This document shows positions 54,587 to 64,000 of a stretch of 64,000 bases of DNA, one piece after another. This DNA is from Bacillota bacterium (GTDB lineage Bacteria > Bacillota > Sulfobacillia > Sulfobacillales > Sulfobacillaceae). The DNA lies in assembly GCA_021821465.1 (NCBI GenBank), contig JAKACM010000001.1:1-64000 (forward strand). Direction: 5' to 3'. How positions within the stretch are numbered: the stretch's first letter is position 1; each line of letters begins with the position of its first letter. A model generated the notes under the pieces. That model was not told the DNA's origin. It worked only from the letters and a program-made list of their open reading frames with translations, and did no database searches. Made by a program: the position numbers and the translations under genes.

Positions 54587-55593
54587 GAGGCCGCCTCCTT
54601 ACCACTCGGCTGGTTCTGGGGATCGACGTGAAGCCAGCAGCTGACTTTCCTTCCTTCAGACACCTCGGTTAAGACAGGAGCCTTCTCCCGGCAAACATCC
54701 ATGACCTTAGGACAACGAGGAGCAAAACTACATCCTTTGGGAAGATTTAAAGGATTGGGTACAGTTCCTTCAATAACATGCAATTTTTCGTTTGATGGTT
54801 GGTCTAAGCGGGGAATAGAGTCTAACAGTCCTCGCGTGTAGGGATGCAAGGGTTCTTTAAACAAGTCTGCGGTAACACTTTCTTCAACAATTTTTCCAGC
54901 GTACATCACTGCCACACGATCCGCCATCTCGGCCACCACACCCAAGTCGTGGGTAATCAACATTATTGAAGTGTGAAATTCCCGTTTCAATTTCCGCATT
55001 AAATCCAAAATCTGAGCCTGTATCGTCACGTCGAGAGCGGTGGTCGGTTCATCGGCAATTAATAATTGCGGATTGCAAGACATGGCCATCGCGATCATCA
55101 CACGTTGACGCATTCCACCAGACATCTGGTGGGGATAGTCATGCGTACGCTTTTCGGGTGAAGGAATTCCCACTTCTCGCAACATGTCTGCAGCCCGTTT
55201 CCATGCTTCCTTTTTATCGACTTTTTGATGGAGAACTACGGCTTCCGCGATCTGATCCCCTATAGTGTAAACCGGATTGAGGGATGTCATGGGTTCCTGA
55301 AAAATCATGGCGATATCGTTTCCTCGGATCTTTCGCATTTCTTCCGAAGATTTGGTTAACAAGTTTTCACCGCGAAAACGAATTTCTCCGCCTACAATCT
55401 TGCCGGGCGGATTCGGAATCAACTGCATAATAGAGAGAGATGTCACGCTCTTGCCGCACCCTGATTCTCCAACGATACCGATGGTTTCTCCCGAATTAAT
55501 ATAAAAGCTTACTTGATCTACAGATTTGACCACGCCATCCTCAGTGAAAAAGTGGGTGCTTAAATTCCGGACATCCAAAACTCTCTCAGACAC
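54583..55593 (-). CDS. oppD: Peptide ABC transporter ATPase, OppD/DppD type
   Basis: 336 residues. Walker [17 protein letters not shown], signature [18 protein letters not shown], Walker [13 protein letters not shown] and C-terminal [15 protein letters not shown]. It is the partner of the OppF-type protein encoded next. It starts after AAGGAG. The pair forms a two-gene operon between ligA and an unrelated gene. Confidence 0.93.
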   Translation of the reverse strand: MSERVLDVRNLSTHFFTEDGVVKSVDQVSFYINSGETIGIVGESGCGKSVTSLSIMQLIPNPPGKIVGGEIRFRGENLLTKSSEEMRKIRGNDIAMIFQEPMTSLNPVYTIGDQIAEAVVLHQKVDKKEAWKRAADMLREVGIPSPEKRTHDYPHQMSGGMRQRVMIAMAMSCNPQLLIADEPTTALDVTIQAQILDLMRKLKREFHTSIMLITHDLGVVAEMADRVAVMYAGKIVEESVTADLFKEPLHPYTRGLLDSIPRLDQPSNEKLHVIEGTVPNPLNLPKGCSFAPRCPKVMDVCREKAPVLTEVSEGRKVSCWLHVDPQNQPSGKEAAS

Positions 55594-55632
55594 CTCATTT
55601 GCTCCTTCCTCGAGTCATACCGACTGAAAAAT

Positions 55633-55661
55633 AAAATAATAATGATGACATAATCCGACAA
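55633..55661 (-). promoter_or_regulatory. Probable oppDF promoter
   Basis: On the minus strand TTGTCG and TATTTT are 17 bases apart, about 40 bases before oppD. Just upstream, CTTTATTATTATAAAG (55671-55686) is a near-perfect palindrome that may be an operator. Confidence 0.45.
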
Positions 55662-55763
55662 TTGACTAATCTTTATTATTATAAAGTCTTGTTGGGAGCC
55701 CTGCAATGGCCGCCCTTGCCTGTTTCTAATGATTGGGCAGACTGACATCTTTTCTCTCTCTAA

Positions 55764-59950
<4,187 letters not shown>

Positions 59951-60110
59951 AATAGCCTCCCGTGATGTCCTCAATCTTCATTATATCACGGGACGGTTCC
60001 CGCTTCGGGAAAACCTCTTCTAGCAGCAAAACAACGAAGGGACTCGCACCGGTTCTCATGACATGTGTTCGAGAGATAGGCGCATTTGTCACCGAGGCGA
60101 TAACCCTTTC

Positions 60111-60419
60111 TTAATGCACTCCTTCGCTTAGAGGAAACACGGGTTCCAAATCAGGCGGCCACGTTGCAAAATGTATGTGAAGAGTGCAGGGGTTTTCACC
60201 AATATCCAAAGCAAAATGACCCTTCTCAGAAGGATCCGCATTTTCGGCTAAATCCTGTCGCAACAAAGATTTTGCCAGTTCCACCAATTCCGCCCTGGCC
60301 ACCTCCCGGTTTGGCATTTTGTACCATACGGCCAATGTGCGATCATCAATTCGACAGAATCCTTTCGTCTTGCCCTGCCACGAAAATCCGGATTCCATGA
60401 GCATTCGCGACAAATTCAC
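60111..60419 (-). CDS. Hypothetical protein between yerC and pcrA
   Basis: 102 residues. GTG 60419 follows GGGAGGTGA, a strong site. The sequence (ESGFSWQGKTKGFCRIDDRTLAVWYKM...) has an alpha/beta look and no membrane segment. In Bacillus pcrB occupies this place, but this protein is too short and different. Family not recognised; being in a conserved housekeeping row argues that it is real. Confidence 0.65.
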   Translation of the reverse strand: MNLSRMLMESGFSWQGKTKGFCRIDDRTLAVWYKMPNREVARAELVELAKSLLRQDLAENADPSEKGHFALDIGENPCTLHIHFATWPPDLEPVFPLSEGVH

Positions 60420-60470
60420 TAACTCACCTCCCTACTGCGTTACTGCACTAAACTGCACAAGGCAAAAAAA

Positions 60471-60767
60471 TTATTGGGATCTTGGCTTAATTCTGTCCAG
60501 TATGGTGCGATAACCATCCGCCCCGAATGTCAACGCACGCTTGACACGGGAAATCGTGGCAGAAGATGCACCGGTAATACGGGCAATGTCGTCATAGGTC
60601 TGACCTTGATCCAACATCTGTGCCACCCACAGACGTTGAGCAATAGATTGAAGTTCCTGCACGGTCAGAATATCTTCAAAGAAATCTAAACACTCCTCCG
60701 TGGTCTCGACAGAAAGAAAAGCCCGACACAATAATTCTGTTTCCGGCGTCCTCAATTTGAAATTCAT
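60471..60767 (-). CDS. yerC: YerC/YecD-family TrpR-like regulator
   Basis: 98 residues, the family length. TEECLDFFEDILTVQELQSIAQRLWVAQMLDQG and the HTH TYDDIARITGASSATISRVKRAL are the YerC pattern related to TrpR. It is a small DNA-binding protein whose regulon is little known. Gene order yerC-x-pcrA-ligA matches Firmicutes. The leader upstream carries a minigene and a hairpin. Confidence 0.93.
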   Translation of the reverse strand: MNFKLRTPETELLCRAFLSVETTEECLDFFEDILTVQELQSIAQRLWVAQMLDQGQTYDDIARITGASSATISRVKRALTFGADGYRTILDRIKPRSQ

Positions 60768-60815
60768 CCGGTTATGCGGGAATTTAATCCTCGAATCAAG
60801 GGATAGCGCACACGG

Positions 60816-60830
60816 CTAGCCCTTCGTCAT
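60816..60830 (-). CDS. Four-codon minigene in the yerC leader
   Basis: A textbook ribosome site AAAGGAGGAG followed by CGGGA and ATG opens only MTKG before a stop, 49 bases ahead of the yerC ATG, which itself has no good site. It may be a translated leader that delivers ribosomes to yerC, or the vestige of a longer gene. Confidence 0.35.
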   Translation of the reverse strand: MTKG

Positions 60831-60863
60831 TCCCGCTCCTCCTTTCTCCGATACACTGCTCAT

Positions 60864-60900
60864 GAGAATGCCCATCACCATCCGATGGCCTTCTCTTTTT
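60864..60900 (+). terminator. Hairpin with T run in the yerC leader region
   Basis: GAGAA..CCCATC pairs with GATGG..TTCTC, followed on the plus strand by TTTTT. On the minus strand it would be a leader hairpin of the yerC transcript. No plus-strand gene ends here. The remainder of 60901-61300 shows no supported gene. Confidence 0.4.
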
Positions 60901-61300
60901 GGTTAGGCATGTATCGTATCAGATGCCACTGAAAAAGGGCCCAATCAATTTAGGTATGTGCATTCAATCCTGTCATGCTCTATTCGAGAGAAATCTGGAC
61001 GCTCTTCCCTTAATTGACATTTGCGTTATCAGGACTGCATAATCAATAAGCAGCTCTAACATCCAACTCTGACCGTCTGCTTACACTGCACCACCTGCAA
61101 TACACCTTTTCTCTCATTATAAAAGGTTTGCCTGCCACTGCGCAATTCCTTGCGAGTGCCGGGAATGATAGAGGTTGAGTTGGAAACACTTCCAATGGCA
61201 GAATCAACTCGCCAACGAATTACGAGAAGACAAGAAGGACGAAATGACATTCCCAGGGGACTTTCGTTGAATCAACCCGAAGAAGCCTAATGATGCGATG

Positions 61301-61513
61301 TTAAGCATTATCGTGTTTGCTTTTGATAAGGAACAATACCAAGTCGTCATCGACAAGCACATAATCCCCGGGACGCACTGGTTGGTTGTGGAACATCACC
61401 CCGCGCCCATCCGGCAAAGTCATCTTGGTCCAATGCCAGAAAAGTGGTCCGCTGTCCAGTAAGATTTTCTGTTCAACAGCGTTCGACATAGATACACGGT
61501 TTATAAACGTCAT
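61301..61513 (-). CDS. Small hypothetical protein
   Basis: 70 residues; GAGGGG lies ten bases before ATG 61513. The pattern QKILLDSGPLFWHWTKMTLPDGRGVMFHNQPVRPGDYVLVDDDLVLFLI suggests a compact beta protein. No family recognised. It is divergent from the peroxiredoxin gene. Confidence 0.5.
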   Translation of the reverse strand: MTFINRVSMSNAVEQKILLDSGPLFWHWTKMTLPDGRGVMFHNQPVRPGDYVLVDDDLVLFLIKSKHDNA

Positions 61514-61714
61514 ATCCCGTCAGCCCCTCCAAAACGAGGTCAATGTCCTGAGGCTCCATGACGCGTATTTTCACGGAAAACGTCAAAAAATCACAACTCC
61601 CTTCCCGAAATTTGTGATTAGTGCATCGTACTCTTGCGTATCCTCTGAGATCCTTCCGGGACGTGCTTCATTCGAATAAGCGGGCGTTCACCCTATCATT
61701 AAAACTCATAGCCC

Positions 61715-61757
61715 TTGAATCTCGCAAGTAACAATGGGACAATGATAATGAAAATCA
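61715..61757 (+). promoter_or_regulatory. Peroxiredoxin promoter with Fur/PerR-like box
   Basis: TTGAAT and GACAAT are 17 bases apart. TGATAATGAAAATCA at 61743-61757 matches the Fur 7-1-7 box TGATAATnATTATCA at 12 of 14 positions and overlaps the expected start of transcription. A Fur-family repressor, plausibly PerR, is inferred. Confidence 0.5.
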
Positions 61758-61783
61758 CTCTTGTCTATCAAAGGAGAGATGAC

Positions 61784-62233
61784 ATGCAATTGGGGGACAC
61801 AGCACCTGAAATCCAGGTCCAAGCCACAAATGGAACCACCTTTTCATCCCGTGAACACACTCGGCGGGGGCCACTCATCGTAGCCTTCTTTCCGTTGGCT
61901 TTTACCCCTGGCTGAATCCAAGAACTGTCCACTTGGAGAGGGGACTTCAAAAAAATCCAAAACGCGGGGGCGTCTCTTATCGCCTTAAGCACTGACCAAA
62001 CATATGCACAACGGGTGTTCAAAGAATCATTGGGGGGCTTGCCGTATGAATTAGGGGCGGATTGGATGCGCACGGTGTCCCAGGCTTATGAGGTCTACGA
62101 CACGACAGGAGGATTTGCCCAGCGTTCTGTTTTTGTCCTCGATCGTGAGCATCGACTGATCTTTCAAAATACGGCCTTTCAAGCTGGAAACCGGGAACAT
62201 TATGAAGAAGTGCTTAATGTCTTGGCACGCTGA
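61784..62233 (+). CDS. Peroxiredoxin with in-frame TGA at the peroxidatic position (candidate selenoprotein)
   Basis: 149 residues if TGA 61913-61915 is read through; ATG 61784 is seven bases after AAGGAG. The two track ORFs (61715-61915 and 62015-62233) are one frame with no other stop between. The active-site motif PxxxTxxC appears as PLAFTPG-TGA-IQEL, so the codon stands for residue 44, the peroxidatic Cys. The conserved Arg is in FAQRSVFVLD. The rest fits the AhpE/BCP-like 1-Cys peroxiredoxins in length and pattern. The protein has no cysteine at all. Translation as selenocysteine is inferred; a null mutation is the alternative. Confidence 0.8.
61927..61945 (+). promoter_or_regulatory. 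Candidate bacterial SECIS hairpin
   Basis: GTCCACT and AGGGGAC pair over six of seven positions (one A-G mismatch) around the loop TGGAG. The stem starts 12 bases after the TGA and the loop lies at +19 to +23, with G second in the loop. This fits the known loose bacterial SECIS rules (a loop G among the first two bases, 16-37 bases downstream). Confidence 0.5.
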
Positions 62234-62319
62234 CAGCAAGGACTTCTTCCCATTTCCGGGCCAAGATCAAGTCGTCTTTTGATCTCACGCCCTAAAATGA
62301 CTTGTATTGCCATCCAAAG

Positions 62320-62361
62320 TCCGTCATGGACGGACGATGTCCTGTTCCCGTCCGTGACGGA
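62320..62361. terminator. Long hairpin downstream of the peroxiredoxin gene
   Basis: TCCGTCATGGACGG pairs with CCGTCCGTGACGGA, 14 positions with one wobble, loop of 14. No U run follows. It may end the peroxiredoxin transcript. The rest of 62234-62538 shows no gene. Confidence 0.45.
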
Positions 62362-62538
62362 TATCCTAAAAAAACACCAAATCTTACGGCAAAGACTATG
62401 CTAGTTTCCGTCCTTCGTTCCTTGTTAAGCCAACATAATACCTTACGCCATCTGTTCCCAAGAACCAAAGACCGAAACAGCCGAAAATTTCCTCACTTCA
62501 GCGATAGTGTCGGAAGCAAATAAATTCTAAAGAACCCG

Positions 62539-63207
62539 TTAGGAACCGGAAGTACCGCTGGAACCATCCCCTGAACTGCTTGAGGATGACTGGCCCGACG
62601 ACGAGGAGCTTTGAGAATCGGAAGAAGAGCCCCCTTGGGATGACGAGGACTTTCCGGAACTGCTACCCGAAGATGACGCAAGCATTTTGACCAAACTCGT
62701 CTTTACGGCCGTATCGATCATGGTGGTGATCTGAGGGGAACTTAATGATTTTGTCACCTCGGTTTCCAATGTCTTTTGAAAGGTCGGGCTATTCATTACC
62801 ACCACGACCGCCTTGTCTAATGCTGACTGCCCAGCCGATGTCATCAAGGCCTGTTGTAACTGGCTAGTGGAAATCGTCTCGGCAATTAGCCGCTCTATCC
62901 GCGGTGTTTCCATTTCATCGCGCACAGCTTTTTGTATTTCCATAGAAGGTTCTTTGCCGGAAGAAGAGGAGGAACCGGATGATCCGCCTCCCGTTGAAGA
63001 ACTTCCCTTGGATCCCGATGTTGATCCGGAACTACCGCCATTGGCTGAGGATGAACCCGAACTCGATCCGCTTGAGCCTCCACTCTTGTCAGTCGATGCC
63101 GTGCTGGAATGTTCGGGAGCCGGAGCTCCCATCGTGAAACTGCAAGCAGGGGTCGCAATGAGTATCACACCGACGAGACTTATTCCCCATACTTTCCCAA
63201 ATCTCAT
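62539..63207 (-). CDS. Ser/Gly-rich GerD-like lipoprotein
   Basis: 222 residues from ATG 63207 with GGAGGAG upstream. A signal peptide (about 1-20) ends ATPAC, a weak lipobox. Low-complexity Ser/Gly stretches (about 35-80 and 170-222) flank a helical domain (about 82-165) with MEIQKAVRDEMETPRIERLIAETI and MNSPTFQKTLETEVTKSLSSPQI. The repeated xxxSPxFQKxL style and Ser/Gly tail recall GerD, the spore germination lipoprotein that clusters germinant receptors. Resemblance is by pattern only. Confidence 0.6.
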   Translation of the reverse strand: MRFGKVWGISLVGVILIATPACSFTMGAPAPEHSSTASTDKSGGSSGSSSGSSSANGGSSGSTSGSKGSSSTGGGSSGSSSSSGKEPSMEIQKAVRDEMETPRIERLIAETISTSQLQQALMTSAGQSALDKAVVVVMNSPTFQKTLETEVTKSLSSPQITTMIDTAVKTSLVKMLASSSGSSSGKSSSSQGGSSSDSQSSSSSGQSSSSSSGDGSSGTSGS

Positions 63208-63269
63208 GCCTAATGCCTCCTCCGAACACCACACAAGTGTGTATTCAGAGTGCCCCAATTAGGCGCAAC

Positions 63270-64000
63270 TTACTCGGAGTCGCGCCGGTCTCGGGCAATA
63301 TCATTCCGGTACTGGCTTTGGGGAAATGAAATGGCTTGAATCTGCCGATAGCTTTGCTTCCGGGCTATTTCCAACTCAGACCCCAGTCCAACGACGGCTA
63401 ATACGCGCCCGCCTGCGGCTATCAACCGGTCCTTTTCGCGATGTGTGGCAGCATGGAAAATTAAGCCGCCGGGAGACGGATCGATCTCCACAATCTGACC
63501 CTTCACAGGCACTCGGGGATATCCTTCCGAAGCCATAACGACCGCTACTGCCGCGCCTCGAGGGTCCGGTAAAGCAGTTTCAAGCAGATAGCCCTGCCCT
63601 AATGCCCACCACCATGCCGTCCAAGGGATGTCCATTATGGGAATGATCACTTCAGTTTCCGGATCTCCGAAGCGCACATTAAATTCCAGCACTTGCGGGC
63701 CCTTCCCAGTCATCATGAGTCCTACATACAAGATTCCGCGATAAAGCATTCTCTCTTCATTTATAGCCCGAATAACCGGTCTCAAAATCTCGTCATCAAT
63801 CTCTTTCCTCTCTTGAACCTTCAACCAATTTACAGGAGCGTAAGCGCCCATACCGCCCGTGTTGGGACTGTTAGGCCGGGCGTTGAGGCGTTTGTAGTCT
63901 TGTGCCAAAGGCAACCAAACGTATTCTTCCCCATTGGTCAGAACGTGAACCGAGACCTCCCGTCCGACCAGACATTCCTCGGCGATGACACCATCATCAT
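63270..64000 (-). CDS. purD: Phosphoribosylamine-glycine ligase, N-terminus outside window
   Basis: The track shows 63270-63914, but the frame is open to the window end. Visible ATP-grasp residues include AEECLVGREVSVHVL at the edge, NTGGMGAYAPV, YRGILYVGLMMTGKGPQVLEFNVRFGDPETEVI with the metal ligands, and the C-terminal domain ASEGYPRVPVKGQ...GGRVLAVVGLG. It makes GAR in purine synthesis. About the last 240 residues are present. Confidence 0.96.
   Translation of the reverse strand, partial: DDGVIAEECLVGREVSVHVLTNGEEYVWLPLAQDYKRLNARPNSPNTGGMGAYAPVNWLKVQERKEIDDEILRPVIRAINEERMLYRGILYVGLMMTGKGPQVLEFNVRFGDPETEVIIPIMDIPWTAWWWALGQGYLLETALPDPRGAAVAVVMASEGYPRVPVKGQIVEIDPSPGGLIFHAATHREKDRLIAAGGRVLAVVGLGSELEIARKQSYRQIQAISFPQSQYRNDIARDRRDSE

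Noticed and set aside
61056-61250. Minus-strand ORF of 64 codons
   Set aside because: Ser/Arg/Val-rich without ribosome site or pattern; looks like chance.
61715-61915. Separate 66-codon ORF and a second ORF at 62015-62233
   Set aside because: They are the same frame of one peroxiredoxin, divided only by the TGA; treated as one gene.
62813-63262. Plus-strand ORF rich in Glu, Asp and Pro
   Set aside because: It mirrors the Ser/Gly repeats of the minus-strand lipoprotein gene, a composition artefact.

Overview
The window looks like the chromosome of a spore-forming Firmicute of the acidophilic Sulfobacillus type; that placement is an inference. The support is the Bacillus-like order yerC, pcrA, ligA, gatC, gatA, gatB with purD nearby, a GerD-like lipoprotein, strong AGGAGG ribosome sites with many GTG starts, and roughly balanced base composition. 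Most genes lie on the minus strand.

Layout. 1-290: left edge of a Flp pilus locus (TadE-like pseudopilin, Flp-like pilin). 654-1274: a tandem rhodanese protein. 1366-5980: kdp K+-ATPase operon (kdpF, A, B, C) led by an extra 27-residue membrane peptide. Divergent to it, 6198-8284: a GAF histidine kinase and a NarL-type regulator. 8285-9070: decayed DNA with an IS200/IS605 remnant that keeps the tnpB 3' end. 9081-10034: SAM methyltransferase. 10250-12742: tadA, tadB, tadC. 12926-17392: an accessory insert with a decayed IS630 transposase, an MFS exporter and an ANT(6) aminoglycoside adenylyltransferase; a relic of the cbiD 3' end bounds one side and intact cbiD the other.

17442-33684: a single-strand cobalamin operon behind a cobalamin riboswitch with its own terminator. 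It runs from siroheme-type enzymes (precorrin-2 dehydrogenase, uroporphyrinogen-III methyltransferase fused to a HemD-like tail) through CobN and a fused ChlI-ChlD chelatase motor, then CbiC, CbiET, CbiL, CbiF, CbiG, CbiX, a CbiH-CbiJ fusion and CbiD. It holds both early (CbiX/D/G) and late (CobN) cobalt-insertion markers.

33809-36597: two CrcB fluoride channel subunits, a class II aldolase, an IS605-derived MITE, a carboxymuconolactone-decarboxylase-like protein and a PadR regulator. 36536-42441: a compact locus with VirB2-, VirB6-, VirB3/PrgI-, TrsD- and VirB4-like proteins ending in a SAF-domain (CpaB-like) protein and a CpaE-position protein, with no relaxase or VirD4. 42893-47567: thioesterase, amino-acid permease, AraC/GyrI regulator, and an AT-rich Fic gene with a palindromic operator. 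47932-63207: housekeeping (rlmD, gatCAB, oppDF, ligA, pcrA, yerC) and a GerD-like lipoprotein; purD is cut by the window end.

The most striking single observation is at 61784-62233: a peroxiredoxin whose only interruption is one in-frame TGA exactly at the peroxidatic cysteine, followed by a plausible bacterial SECIS hairpin. This is a candidate selenocysteine peroxiredoxin with no cysteine at all. The second is the hybrid T4SS/Tad locus and the scattering of Tad parts over three blocks.
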